DNA of 64,000 bases, taken from positions 22,881,701 through 22,945,700 of the forward strand of contig NC_088783.1 of assembly GCF_958450345.1 (NCBI RefSeq). The letters run 5' to 3'. The translations under genes and the position numbers were made by a program. The stretch is from Calliphora vicina. Lineage: Eukaryota; Arthropoda; Insecta; Diptera; Calliphoridae. Below are positions 11,198 to 23,072 of this stretch, in pieces; position 1 is the stretch's first letter; every line of letters begins with the position of its first letter. Under the pieces are notes generated by a model. That model saw nothing but the letters and a program-made list of their open reading frames with translations, made no database searches and was not told the origin of the DNA.

Positions 11198-11375
11198 TTT
11201 ATACCATACACCAACATAGTGGTGGTCGACGCAGAATCAATTTCTGAGTCGATTAAATATGTCCGTCCGTCTGTCTGGCTGGCCATGTAAACTTTGCGCG
11301 CAATGTACAGGTAGCAGTTTTGAAGATATTTCAATAAAATTTAGTACATAACTTTTTTCCGGCCCAAGGACGAAG
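11198..11375 (-). repeat. Helentron-like family A, 3' fragment
   Basis: On the minus strand this matches the A copy at 17690-17950: 'cttcgtccttgg', 'aatatcttcaaaa', 'gcgcaaagtttacatgg', 'gacggacggacatattt', 'atcgactcag' and a terminal 'ggtgtatggtataa'. Its 3' end abuts the truncated 5' side of mariner relic 1, so insertion or recombination here probably removed the start of that mariner. Confidence 0.75.
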
Positions 11376-12390
11376 CCTTGGGTCTCTAGATCCACTCTTC
11401 TTATACAAAATTTGAACTTTGTCCCTCGATGAAAAGATAGTTCAACCCCAAAAGACTTTCAAAACTTCCAACGTTGAATTGGGATGAATTTGAATAAATT
11501 GAAATTTTTTGGCGATTTTCTTTTATCTGGTAGTATTTAATATACATATCAATCGATTAAAAAATTAAAGGGTTGTTTATATGTCATATTTCTCAAAATA
11601 CTTCTGTTATTGGCAAATAAAATTACTGAGACAAATGTGTGATGTAATTTTTTGTTATTATTATTGAATAATGAACATTACTATCTCGAGTTAATCTAGT
11701 AAATAATCTAGTTGTTTGCTTATATTATTTATTCATAATTATAACCTTCCCTGTTAAAGAAGTTGAAAACAAAGTATTAATTCTGGTTATGTCTGGAGGA
11801 TATTTAAAATTTTACATAACCGAATAAAACATTTTATATTCATTTCGGTTTTTCTCTTTTATACAAAACTTTCTATTAAAATAAATTATAGCAAAAGATT
11901 TCATAAGCTGAGACTATCTAATTTATTTCACAAAAAATTTAATATGCTCCATGATTAGCTTAAGAAACTGTATGACATTAGATCTTTAAAAAGCTATAAA
12001 GTGCAAAGTTTATTGAAGCCTCTGGACAAGGATCAAGGCATTTTTGAAAAGCCTACGTGTTGGGCAAATGAATTTATATAAAACTGTAAAGTGATATAAG
12101 CCGAATACAAAAAAGGATACACAAGGATACGTAATGAATGTGTGAATGTATTGTATCTATTGTATGTAACTTTATCTATGTTTGGCCTATAGTTGCTGTG
12201 GCTTGGTAACCAATTAAGTTCTAACAATACTTTTGTAAAATGTTGCAATACAAATTTAAACAATTTCAGCAGCCTGCATCTTTCCACACTCAATTCACAT
12301 ACTTATGTGCGTATGCATAAATGCAGATGTATCCCAGCAGTTCTAGGAGACTATCCGGAATTAGTTATTTTACCTATTATTTAGGGTGAC
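11376..12390. other. AT-rich stretch, nothing assigned
   Basis: No coding sequence, TIR pair or link to the other repeat families was found in about 1 kb. Confidence 0.45.
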
Positions 12391-12561
12391 AACTACACCA
12401 TTTCCAATTGTATTTCAGAAATTTCCAAATATATTTCAGAATTTTCTAATTGAATATCAGAATATTCCAATTATATTTCAGATGGAATATTTTGATATTC
12501 AATTGTAATATTCTGAAATATAATTGGAAATTTCTGAAATACATTTGGAAATGGTGTAGTT
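12391..12561. mobile_element. Near-perfect 171-bp palindromic MITE
   Basis: The left arm starts aactacaccatttccaa and the right arm ends ttggaaatggtgtagtt. The arms stay complementary for about 75 bp each with only a few mismatches around a short centre near 12470-12485. The internal beat is 'atttcagaa...tttcc'. No clear TSD. A transcript would form a long hairpin. Confidence 0.85.
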
Positions 12562-14427
12562 ACATAACTAGCTATGTGACAGTTATTTTAATATGTGCAT
12601 GTTCTAAGCAGGGGTCAATTGACCCTTTTGGATTTCAGTGAGACTCTTCGATAGCTAGTCCCAAGTAGTCAATGCATTGGATTCACATACCGGTTATATA
12701 GAGTCAGTTGCCTTGCTGGTTAATTGATCAGCTTCATAATAATAAATAATATAAAGACATATCGCCTCCAATGACCGATATCTTTTAAACAAACCTTCCT
12801 CCTACAACTCTCCAATAGATTACTTTTGGACAATTGACTTCACGCTAAGTTACATGGGATGTCAATATACTTAAGCAAAAAGTAAATAAACTGTATGAGA
12901 ATTGTATCAACACAATTTATATAAAGCCAACGAATTACTCATAAAAAATGCAGTAGGTTTATTTAAAGTGACTACACTCTAGATTACTTAGAGACACTTA
13001 AGGGACAATTGTCTTCACGTTAGAATACCTGGTATGTATAATGTAACCAATTGACTTCTCTCTGCACTACAAAGAGCATATATATTTGAAATGATCCAAA
13101 ATCAGCCAAGTGATCAGACATTAGAGAAAATTACTGTCTCTAAGAGATACATTGACTACTTGCTTAACTGTTGGGATAAGCCAGTATGAAAGTATTTACA
13201 TGCATTTTTCGATTATCATTTGAAAAGTTTGCATATGTTGGAAATGTTTTCCTGTTTCTTTGTTGCACAATTTTAAAATTTTCCCTTTTTTTGTTAATTT
13301 CATGTGTTTGTCTCTGCTTGGTAGTCTAACTATTCAGTATGCAGGACAATGAAATGTGTTTAACAATTAACAAAATTAAAGTGTGCATCTAAGTAGATGA
13401 ACATGAAAAAGACCATCAATACATTTTTGCAAATATGTAAATGTAAATTTGGTTTAGTTTTTTTTTTATTTTGTAACATTTCAAAACAAATAAATTAAAT
13501 CGTTATTCTACAAATAAATGCCTACTAAAAGAATAGACAATATTATAATTCAAGCCAAATACCTGTTACATGATTTTCACATTGTCAATTTTAACCGCCA
13601 ACAATTTTTTCCCAACCGATTTAGCTGATTACAATTTGGATAGTCATATACATTTGTTTTTAATTATTTGAAAAGCATTTGCAGTAATTGGCTGGCGCAA
13701 TTAGTATTTTATTAAATTGCTGTGAAAATATTCCAACAACCGAGTCAACAATGGTAAAAGTACATAGTATCAAATATTTGAATTGGTAATGGTTAAAATT
13801 GATGTTGGTAGTATTGTAAAATGTGTAGAAAGCAGAGTTTAGGTAGCATGAAATATGTATCTATATGTTTATAGAACGGCACAGACAGGGTTTGGTATTG
13901 AGTAGCCAGTGTGGCGGAAATGTGCAAACAAAAGTACATCAAATAATTATAACCATTAGTTAAATTGCTAATGTTTTGCAGTGCGGAAATGTAAAAGTTT
14001 GTTGACATTTCCTAAACCAGAAAAACAAATAAATTTTGTACTTGTAGTGCAACAAAAAAAAAGAAGAAATATTTTCATAACATAAATACTTATGTTTGTA
14101 TTATGAAACATTTATATGTTTACAAATAATTTGCAAATATTTTACAAGTATTGTACATACATAATTAATATAAAATAAATATAGGCGTTTGCTTTTATTG
14201 TCGTTTACTGATTACTTATTTAGGGCAATATTAGAGCAAAGTAAATAAATAAAAATAGCCCTCAAAAGTAGCAGAAAATATTACGATAATTTTTAAAATA
14301 CACTTATGTCCAGAGAACAATATAATTCGTTAGACAGTTCTAACATCTGTAATGTTTAATGTTTTGAATGGACGACGAAGCATGCGAAACCTGCTGATTT
14401 GGTCGTAGAACTCAAAAGTATATCTGT
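12562..14427. other. AT-rich stretch with a weak inverted repeat
   Basis: Segments containing caagtagtcaatg at about 12664 and its complement near 13146-13158 form a weak inverted pair about 500 bp apart, and 'ggacaattg.cttcacg' occurs twice (12829 and 13011). This suggests an old degraded MITE. Nothing else is recognisable to 14427. Confidence 0.4.
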
Positions 14428-14432
14428 GGCCG

Positions 14433-15247
14433 CACTGTGGTTCCAAATCAAAATTTAGGTGGACAAAATTATTTGGCAATCTTTTTATATAGAATTGGTA
14501 TCTCCGATTCCAAAAAAAATCTTTAAAAGATCAATATAAACTTTTTTTCAAGTTACAGTAGGGTCTAGATATACATATAAAAAACATTAATAAAAAATTA
14601 AAAAAATATGTTTTCATGTCTTTCTGAAACTAAAATTTTAAAAAGATCTATATTTCAAGTTACAGTAGGGTCTAGATATATAAAAATCAATAATAAATAA
14701 AGAAATATTTCTAAAAATTCCATTCTGTAAAAATTAAAAAAAAAGTATTTAGGCGGGTGCTGGCGGCTACAATTTTTTTACAAAGACATTCCCTAGAATT
14801 TTCTTTAAATGATGTATATAGTCTTTGGACGGGCTTCGACGGTCTTTTTTTTGGCAAGAAAAAAAAATATCAGTATATTTGAGAACCAAGTTTAAAGGAC
14901 TATAACAGGAAAATGGAGAGGCCCATAAATATAAGATATATATTTAATAAAAGCCTATATAAATGTTTATCTATGTTTTGAAGTATGAATTTCTATATGG
15001 TAAAACCATTGAGATATATCTAATTTAGTAAAGCAGTAAAATATTAAAAAAAATTAACGAAAATATGATTCAAAATTTGTTGAACTTCTAGCGATTCTGT
15101 CGAGAAACCTAAATGTCCAATTGAAAAACCCATTTGTATTGGAGAAGAAGAGATTGTCAGCTTCCGAAAAAACTTAGTTTTTCTAAATTCTGAAGATACC
15201 GATTTTCATAATTTTGTCCACTTAGATTTTCATTTGGAACCACAGTG
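14433..15247. mobile_element. Transib-like non-autonomous element 1
   Basis: The TIRs are CACTGTGGTTCCAAAT (left) and the same sequence read from the right end (...atttggaaccacagtg). They continue with few differences for about 40 bp to 'ggacaaaattat'. The flanking 5-bp repeat is GGCCG on both sides (14428-14432 and 15248-15252). A 5-bp GC-rich TSD in such AT-rich DNA plus CAC-type termini fit Transib, the RAG1-related superfamily. No transposase is encoded in the 815 bp. The superfamily call is inference. Confidence 0.75.
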
Positions 15248-15252
15248 GGCCG

Positions 15253-15603
15253 TGATAAACTTGGGAAAACTTGGAGATATTGAGATAACACCAAAAGTAG
15301 AAATTTTTATATAGTTTCTCATTTAAAAGTTATTTTAATCTAAGAACTAGCTAACCCCATGCATTTTTGAAAAAAAAAACAAGGTAACTCCATAGTTTCT
15401 TCAAAACAGAAAAATTAGAAGTTTTAAAACGATGTTGTTTCGAAAACTAAGAGAGAAAGAGCGAAATAGAAAAAATTCGGGTCACAAGCTCTAAATTTTG
15501 AACCTAGAATAAAGGCATGCCTTGAGGCATGCTTAAGCGGGCTCTCTAAATTTTTGGTTGTCAATTTGTGCTATGTTTTTTATTTTAAGAATAATTATAA
15601 ACA
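15253..15603. other. Spacer, nothing assigned
   Basis: AT-rich. A small inverted repeat, ggcatgccttgaggcatgc, lies near 15514-15532. No gene. Confidence 0.45.
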
Positions 15604-16282
15604 AAAACAAGTAAGAAAGTATGGTCGGTCAAGCCATACTACACTAAGTAAATGAGCAAAATCATTTTTCTTTTAAAATTTCAATAATTTATTTTCGTGA
15701 ATGAATTTCGGAAGAGTGCTATGATGGGAGCTATGACTAATTATGGACCGATCGCCATGAAATAATATCATGTTATTTATGTCTATATGAAAGTTATTCA
15801 TGTTTAATTTTATGTGTATATCAACATTTTTAAGAGATTTATGCTCGTTAAAGTGATTTTCGGAAATGGACCTTATATGGGACCTATGACTAATTATGAA
15901 CCGATCGTCATGAAATTTGGTTGTATTATTTATGTCTATATGAACGTTATTTGTGGTGAATTTTATGTATATACCAACACTTTTAAGAGATTTATACCCG
16001 TTAAAGATATTTTCGGAAATGGGCCTTATATGGGAGCTATGACCAATTATGGACCGATCACCATGAAATTGGGTCGTGTAATTCGTCTCTATATTGATTA
16101 TTTTATTTATGTTGAATTTTATGTGTATACCAACATTTTTAGGTGATTTATGCACGTTGAAGTGATTTTCGGATGCGGGTCTTATATAGGAGCTATGACT
16201 AATTATGGACCGATCATAATAAAATTTGGTGACATGAATTTCGTATATATAAAACTTATTTGGAAAAAAATTTGTGTAGATA

Positions 16283-17580
16283 AGGAGTGAGATCGAAAAA
16301 TTCTTAACACACGTTTTTCATTACATTTTTTAACCCAAGTATTATTTGAATTTTTTTTTGATCAAGTTACCTTTGAAAAACATGTCAGTTATTATGTGTA
16401 ATGTCAATTATATTAATTTTTTTGTTAATCTGATTAAAATGAGTGACCAGAAAAAAGTGCGTACTGAAATTATTAAATATTTTCAACAAAACCCAACTTG
16501 GTCTTACAAAAAGTTGGCCAAGCATACAAAGGTCTGCCGTCAAACTGTTTCCAATGTTATTAAACAGTACCGGGAGAACTTGTCAGTTGATAGAAAACCT
16601 GGTTCAGGTAGAAGGAATGGTCCACATGATGTTTCTAAAGCCAAAAAAATAGAACGCATTTTCAAAAGAGCTCCCAACACATCCGGTAGGAAAGCAGCCC
16701 GGTTAGCTCAGTGCTCGGACTATTTGGTACGAAAAGTTAAAGCTAATGCAGGTTTAAAAACATACAAGGCTCAAAAAGTTCCTGACAGGAACGCTACTAA
16801 AAATTTAGAGGCCAAAAACAGAGCACGGAAATTGAAGTCAAGTTTTATAAAAAAATATTCTTGCTGCATAATGGATGACGAAACGTATGTTCTGGCAGAT
16901 TTTTCGCAACTTCCAGGTCAAAAATTTTATGTTGCTGATGCTCGAGGGAATGTTGAAGAAAAGTTTAGGACCCAAAAGCAGACAAAATTTCCCAGAAAGT
17001 TCTTGGTATGGCAAGCAATATGCAGTTGCGGCAAAAGAAGCCACTCATTTGTTACAACGGGCTCTATAAATACCGAAATTTACATCAAGGAATGTTTACA
17101 AAAAAGGCTGCTTCCATTCATAAGACTTCATAATGTGTCCACTTATTTTTGGCCTGACTTGGCATCCTGTCACTATGGCAAACAAGCCCTTGAGTGGTAC
17201 AAGAACAATAATGTGGTATTTGTACCAAGAGAGGCAAATCCTCCAAACTGCCCGGAGCTAAGGCCAGTGGAGAGATATTGGGCTCTTGTTAAAAGAGAAT
17301 TGAAGAGTACAAAAAAGGTGTCCAAAAGTGTGGTAGATTTTAAACGGAGATGGACTACATGTTCGAGCAAAGTGACAGAAAGCACTATAAAAACGTTAAT
17401 GGAAGGGTTTCCGAAAAAGGTTCAAAATTTCATCACTAGTGATTAAAACTATAAAAATAATTTTTTTTGTAAATTGTAATAATAATTTCAATCAAATAAA
17501 AAAAAAATTAAAGCTGTAAGTTTAGTGGTTTCTTTTTTATAAACATATATGTATGTTAAGAATTTTTCGATCTCACTCCT
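16283..17580 (+). mobile_element. Complete DD37E Tc1/mariner-class transposon
   Basis: The TIRs begin aggagtgagatcgaaaaa. They are identical for 27 bp at both ends, then continue with one difference. TA dinucleotides flank the element (16281-16282 and 17581-17582). The single transposase gene fills most of the 1298 bp. The Helentron copy at 29.4-29.9 kb preserves the empty site (tgtgtagaTAcctatataa on the minus strand, TA at 29586-29587). This proves the boundaries and the TA duplication from within the window. It is the youngest-looking element seen. Confidence 0.96.
16439..17446 (+). CDS. DD37E-type Tc1/mariner transposase, apparently intact
   Basis: This enzyme would cut and paste its own element at TA sites in the nucleus. 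The frame is open for 335 residues from MSDQKKVRTEIIKYF. A further upstream in-frame ATG (16346) would add 31 hydrophobic residues, but decayed copies also start with MSDEKK, so 16439 is chosen. Residues about 5-60 look like a helix-turn-helix (KLAKHTKVCRQTVSNVIKQY), followed by GSGRR and a second DNA-binding half. The catalytic triad is visible: Asp147 in MDDETYV, Asp240 in WPDLASCHYGK and Glu278 in LRPVERYW. There are 37 residues between the last two, which defines the DD37E group described from mosquitoes. Length agrees with the class (about 340). No frameshift or stop is seen. Activity is unproven. Confidence 0.95.
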   Translation: MSDQKKVRTEIIKYFQQNPTWSYKKLAKHTKVCRQTVSNVIKQYRENLSVDRKPGSGRRNGPHDVSKAKKIERIFKRAPNTSGRKAARLAQCSDYLVRKVKANAGLKTYKAQKVPDRNATKNLEAKNRARKLKSSFIKKYSCCIMDDETYVLADFSQLPGQKFYVADARGNVEEKFRTQKQTKFPRKFLVWQAICSCGKRSHSFVTTGSINTEIYIKECLQKRLLPFIRLHNVSTYFWPDLASCHYGKQALEWYKNNNVVFVPREANPPNCPELRPVERYWALVKRELKSTKKVSKSVVDFKRRWTTCSSKVTESTIKTLMEGFPKKVQNFITSD

Positions 17581-17958
17581 TACCTATATAAATTAACCAT
17601 TTATGACCGATCAAGTCCAATTTCGGAAGGACATTTGTATGGGGGCTAGGTGAAATAATGGACCGATTTCTTCCAGTTTCAATAAGCTCCGTCCTTAGGC
17701 CAAAAAAATTATATATACCAAATTTTATCCAAATATCTTCAAAATTGCGACCAGTACTCTGCGCACAAAGTTTACATGGACAGTCAGCCGACCAGCCAGC
17801 CAGACGGACGGACATGGTTTAATCGACTCAGAATGTGATTCTAAGTCGATCGGTATACTTTTAGGTGGGTGTTAGACTAATATTTTTGGTCGTTACAAAC
17901 ATCTGCACAAACGCATTATAACCTCCCTACTATGATGGTGTAGGGTATAACAAACTAA

Positions 17959-18570
17959 ATTTCTTTCGATATTCAATACTGATAACATTTTAAAAGTATA
18001 AAATTTGTTTTCTGCAACCTTGGCGAGCTTCTCAATGTCAAATATTCATCAACATATTTAGACATATTTAATATTTTGTCGAATTCCAGAATAAAACTTC
18101 TCGTGAGCTTTTTCCGACTTGATATCAGTTTGTTTTTGGAAAAACTGGATAAGTCCATTTTTTGTTTAAAAACGAGTAAATTGACGTGCTGAGTCAAATA
18201 GTTAATGTTTTTTCCACAAATGATTACTAAAGTTGCCTTAATTCAGTAAAATAGATAACTCCATTTTTCCGAAAAACAGTGTAACTTTTTGGTTTATGGT
18301 TTTGATGTCCAAAAATGGATCCAGAAATCTTTAACATTATTTGAAATTATATTTTAATGCGCTTGCATAATAACATAAAGTCATATTAAATAATTAGTGA
18401 AATATGTTTAAAACTTTAAGTGCGTTTTTCTCGTGTTTTCAAAAAAATGGAGCTACCTAGTTTTTCCATATGGGCACATAATATATATCCTGGATATATG
18501 TATGACCGTCCGTATGTTGAAAACACGATAGGACTAAAACGAAAGTAGCTAGCTGCTTGAAATTTTCCAC
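17959..18570. other. AT-rich stretch, nothing assigned
   Basis: No gene. Several 'ggataagtcca' / 'gataactccattttt' / 'aaatggagctacc' segments (18148, 18255, 18447) hint at an old palindromic MITE, but ends could not be fixed. Confidence 0.4.
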
Positions 18571-18720
18571 ATACACGCAGAGAAAAAATATGGTTGTGTA
18601 TGTTTACTGTAACCATTTCAACAGTTACTATTTACATGATTGTGGTAAACATAATATGGTTAATTTACGACTCACATGATTTATCAACCATATATACAGT
18701 AACAGTAAACAAGTATACAA
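18571..18720 (+). repeat. 'acacgcagagaaaaaat' MITE
   Basis: Starts acacgcagagaaaaaatatg and continues with several overlapping taaccat / atggtt inverted words ('actgtaaccatttcaac', 'aatatggttaattt', 'tcaaccatatatac'). The first ~50 bp match 2753-2800. The right limit is approximate. Superfamily unknown. Confidence 0.55.
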
Positions 18721-20858
18721 AATAAAAGATTTTTTGCTGTCCAATTATTGAGTTGATAAATTTTGAATATAAACAGGCATTCGTTATACATTTCTTGTTT
18801 ATTTTGCACTAAATTATTCCTGGTTTTCATTTCAATAATAAATTTGTTTTTTTTTTCACAATGAATTATGAAATGTTGTTATTGTTCATGACGTACATAA
18901 GCTGTAGTAGTAGTTCATCAAAAGAACGCCTCGTTATAAAAGAATAAACATGAAAATGAGGCAAACGAAATGAAAATAAAAGAGTATCTAGGCTAAGAAG
19001 AAAATTCATACTACAATGCATTTAAGATTTATTACAACACAATAGCTAAGGCTACAATGGTTGACAATATTTTTGCTTTGCTCGACAACAATTAAGGGAT
19101 TTGTCAAAATCACAAAAAGGCTTATGTATGTCTAAAATATGGCTAAAATATACTATACAACACAACACATGCAGGAAAATAAAATCTCCTAGTGGTTGTA
19201 GGAAACCAAATAGAACGAACCAAAACATCTAAGATGCTGACAAATAAGCATTTTGCGTTAGTTTCATTCGTTAAACCAAGAAAGCAAAAAAAAAAGAATA
19301 GTATGTATGAACATAAATATAACAAAATGAAAAATAAACCGAAACAAATTTTATTTTGTATAGAAAAGAAGTGAAATATATGTTTAAATATGTAAGACCT
19401 CAATAAAGTGGCATAAGAAATTGTAACTGGTAGCAGAAAAGTTAAGCGAAATAAAGGTAATGTGTGAGATAATAGGGCAATGGCGAATTTTGAATGCCCT
19501 GCATTAAAGAAAACAATTAAGATTCTTGTAAGAGTAGAGAATCTTATATAGCCTTCAACAAATTATACACTAAAATAAAAATTTTAAATATGTTTACATT
19601 CATATTCCGAACTATTTTTTTGTTTAGATAAGTTAATTTCTGGTCTTAACAAAAATTTCAAGTCAGTATTAAAATTTAAATTTTGAAATGCCTATAACTC
19701 GGAAATTATTAGATAATTATTACACATAAGCACGTTTTTCAAGACCTATGGGATGTGTTTAAAAATTTTACATGTTTTAAGCCTCCATAGCGCTGCCCCT
19801 GAAGCATTTGTAGGGCTGGAATACTCCAACGCCCGCATCAAATATTACCCCGATCGTACCAGCAATTTAGAAATGCCAGATTTAATTCTAAAATGTTTTG
19901 ATTCTGCCCCGCTGTGCGCCGTTACACAGAAAAAAGTATTTCAATTCAAACAGTTATCACATTTTCAACTGGTTTCAATTATTTTCGTAATTGAAAATAC
20001 AAAAAATAACAAAAATGTGAGAAATTTGAAATATTGAAAAATTTGACCTTTGACCATCACGATTTAAGGGTTAAAGTTTTCCGATTTTAGTAAAACTTTC
20101 AGACTATATTTTAAATTACCTGGAGTATATTATTCTGAATAGCTTTTACTTAAAAATCATAACAGTAGGAAAATTCGGCTTATTCGCCAAAATATTAGTT
20201 TTTCTCGAAAATCTCAAAATTTAACGCGCTGGTACGCTGTCATATTTTTATTCCCTATTATGTTGTCAATAAATCCCCATGTGATGATCAAAAAATTCTG
20301 AAATTTGTTTAACAAAATTTTTAAAAATTTGAAATTGGAGTTTTGAAACTGCCGTTAAAAAAAAAAATTTTGTTTGGTTATATCTGCAAATAGATTAAGG
20401 GTATCCTATGAAGACAAAAACTCATATACAAGTAAATATGGATATATTCTAAGTAAAAATGAGCTTTTATTTTAATATTTCTCAAAATATGTTAATTTTG
20501 TTCCTACATTTCACGTTCTAGTGGCCTGAGGCACGTTAATGGCCTGGCGATTTTTTAATAACTTTAAAATTTTTTAACCAATTTTTGTCTTTTATATCTT
20601 ATTAGAACGACAATTACGTACACATTTCGATTCTTTTAAATTAAATTGCAAAAGTAATTATTTAATGGCAAAATTTTTACAAAAACTGAAAAAAAATTTT
20701 TCCCCTTGTAAATGCACCTCAAAACTAAATCGCTAAGTCGGCACATGTTGCCCTTCTTAGAACAAGCTAAAAACTTTTTTGGTGTTATTTTAGGTCATTA
20801 CGAAAGTTTTCAGCGGGTACCATTTCAACATTTAAAAAATTTAATTCTAAGGCACACT
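18721..20858. other. No gene assigned; one GC-richer patch
   Basis: Mostly AT-rich. The patch 19780-19925 is clearly richer in G/C and open on the plus strand (HSAAPEAFVGLEYSNARI...), within a 94-codon frame at 19753-20037. I recognise no domain, and there is no splice or promoter context, so it is noted as a possible exon or transposon remnant rather than called. The rest (for example 20040-20850) contains no feature I could tie to another family. Confidence 0.35.
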
Positions 20859-21103
20859 CTAATATCCATATTTTCTATATTAATGACTTAGTAATCCTGA
20901 TATACATCAAAAATAGGCCAAAAATCGAGGTTGTTATGTTTTTTTCCTTATATCTCAGCTATTTGTGGGCCGATTTTCTCGATTTTAAATAGCAACTTAT
21001 TTGGGGACTACGGAAAGTTGATTTCAACATATAGACAGACAGACGAACATGGAAATATCGACTCCGCTATCTATAACGATTCAGAATACATATACTTTGT
21101 GTG
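20859..21103 (+). repeat. Helentron-like family B, internal fragment
   Basis: It matches the B copy at 39835-40085: 'atatccatattttctat', 'aatgacttagtaatcc', 'ttccttatatctcagc', 'gacagacagacgaacatgg' and 'atcgactccgctatctat'. Neither the typical 5' start nor the 3' gggtataa end is present. The 122-codon open frame over this area is a by-product. Confidence 0.75.
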
Positions 21104-22663
21104 GTTGCTGATGAAAAATATATTGCGTGAAGTGAATAATAAATCTCGAAATTTTCGAAATAAAATCGAAGCAAATATGGACATATCTGGTCCTTATTTT
21201 GAATTTATTGATGGTCCCAAGTTCCAAAGTTGTTTTTCGTTATCTACGTTTAGAAAATTAAAAAAACTGCAAAATAATGGCCTCCCTAGTGTGCATTAAA
21301 TGAGCCGATCTACTTTGTAATCTGGACAATATGAAAACGCACCACTGATATAAACGGTTTCAAAATGGGTAAAAGGACGGTTTTGGTTGAAATTAAAAAA
21401 GTCAAAGGGCCCAAACAGTTTCACAAAGTGATTTTATATTATATTACTCATTATTGATCTATTATGATATTCTAGAAATATATGAAATTTTCTTTTAAAA
21501 TACTATTTAATTTCTTGCATTTTCTTGAAACAACTTCAGGGTGTAACAAATCAGTTGCTAAAACGAAATACACCCAATTTTTTTAATTTTATCGCAGAGA
21601 ACATTAAGAAGAAAAGTAAAAATAAACTTACGCAATTACCATGCTTCGTTAGGTGTCTGAGAAGTAAAAATATATTTTGGGTAGTAATTTTTTATTTTTG
21701 TATTTATACGAATGTATCCAGCACCCCCTCATTTGAAATCCGTTGATGTTGTAGTTAGGTTGTAAAACGATTTCTCATTTTGGGGTTTCCTTGGAAAAAG
21801 GTATACGAATACATTCACATAAATATATGTATATATAAATGAATGAATGTATAAATGGATGGATGTTGTTTGTATACAATTTATAGCAGACTTTTATAAG
21901 TGACGTTAAAGTAGAATGTTGAATTTCTGTATAAAGAACGAATAAATATACAAACAAAAAAAATTCAAATACAAAAGTGGAGCAGTGTAAATGTTGATGA
22001 AGAGTAAGCAGTACGAGCAGGTATTTTTACTATAGTAATTGCTTTTTCTTTGGTTTCCAAGTGAGATTTTAGTTTAAGGTTGATTAAATGCACAAAAAAA
22101 AGACATAACAACATGTTATAAACAAGTGAAAAGATTTTTTTTAGCTTCTTCATCTTTCTGATCGTCTTTGCTAAAGCTGTTTTTGCTCAATGTTTTTCTT
22201 ATAGAGGTTTATTTTCGTTTCCAAACACTTTAAGCTAATGGTTGAACTTTGTTGGTATGTTTAAATATGTTCGCTAGTATTTATGTCGAATTGAATTGTT
22301 GGCATCAAAGTGTTCAAGTATTTAAGTACGAATGACTGAATTGTTGTTATTTTGATTGGAAAATGTGTGAACGATAAAATTTGCTGTTCAATTTTGTGTG
22401 CTGTTTTCTGATTTTGTTTTTTATTATCGTTGCATGACATTGAGATTGGTTGATGACAGAATTAAAACTCATTTAAAAGAGTTTAATGTCAGGATGTGAA
22501 GAGTTTTCATACACATTAATAAAATGTATCTCTATTACGTTAAGAAGATCAGTAAGGATCATTTAGATTTTGTATGTTTTTGGATTTTTTACACATTAGA
22601 GTTTGTATAGTAAGTGATAGCATAGAACGTCAATCATGTCTAAATAACCACACAAAGTGAAAT
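21104..22663. other. AT-rich stretch, nothing assigned
   Basis: No gene or bounded repeat was identified. Low-complexity runs include an ATATA-rich tract near 21825-21840. Confidence 0.45.
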
Positions 22664-23072
22664 TTTAAAACCCGGTTCCCGGTTTAATCGAAAAAGCGGT
22701 TAAATTGTTTCGGTTTTTGTTTTCAAAAAAAAAAAAACGGTTAACCGGTTTATATTAAATTTTTATTCAATATGAGAAAGGTTTACTTAAATTTATTTTT
22801 ATTTGTGTTAAGAATTATGTACTAAATATTCGGAAATTTTGCATTTTTTAATTCTTAAGGCTATATCTCAATATTTTTAAAAAAGGTATAAAAGTTTTTC
22901 ATAAATATTTTTGAATTAGCTTTAAAAAATATTTTTCATTAAAACCGGTTAACCGTCTTACAAAAACCGGTTTGTCAAAAAACCGAAACCGATGGATTTT
23001 ACAAAGATGAAAAAACCAGTTGACCGGTTTTCAGTTTCGGTTTTCGGTTTCGGTTTTGGATACTCTACACCC
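22664..23072. repeat. hAT-like relic with accggttaacc motifs
   Basis: Dense ggttaaccggtt, cggtttaatcg and ggtttcggttttcgg words at both sides match the motif of the hAT element at 8441-9264. The right end, reversed, reads TAGAGTATCCAAAACC, an acceptable hAT terminus. The left end is decayed and no 8-bp TSD could be established. Confidence 0.55.

Larger units (their letters stand above)
15604..17950 (+). repeat. Helentron-like family A, longest copy, split by DD37E
   Basis: It begins aaaacaagtaagaaagtatgg, contains three to four ~150-bp tandem monomers ('atatgggagctatgacc', 'attatggaccgatc', 'aagagatttatgc') at 15720-16210, and resumes after the transposon at 17583. The 3' part has 'ggacggacatggttt', 'atcgactcag' and the terminus 'ggtgtagggtataa'. 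The inverted 'accctacac' type motif near the 5' end and 'gtgtagggt' at the 3' end resemble Helentron subterminal inverted repeats. Overlapping reading frames through the monomers (both strands) are shadows of the repeat. Confidence 0.8.

Noticed and set aside
15673..16155. 160- and 110-codon frames on opposite strands
   Set aside because: Both read through the Helentron-A monomers; the repeated residues follow the ~150-bp DNA period and recur in other copies.
16346..16438. Upstream in-frame ATG as transposase start
   Set aside because: The extra 31 residues are hydrophobic and AT-run-derived; decayed copies support starting at MSD(Q/E)KK.
18120..18470. Palindromic MITE based on 'aactccattttt' words
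   Set aside because: The words do not extend into a continuous inverted repeat and no flanking duplication was found.
22664..23072. Complete hAT element with 8-bp duplication
   Set aside because: The best octamer comparison around the possible ends matches only 5 of 8, so only a relic is claimed.
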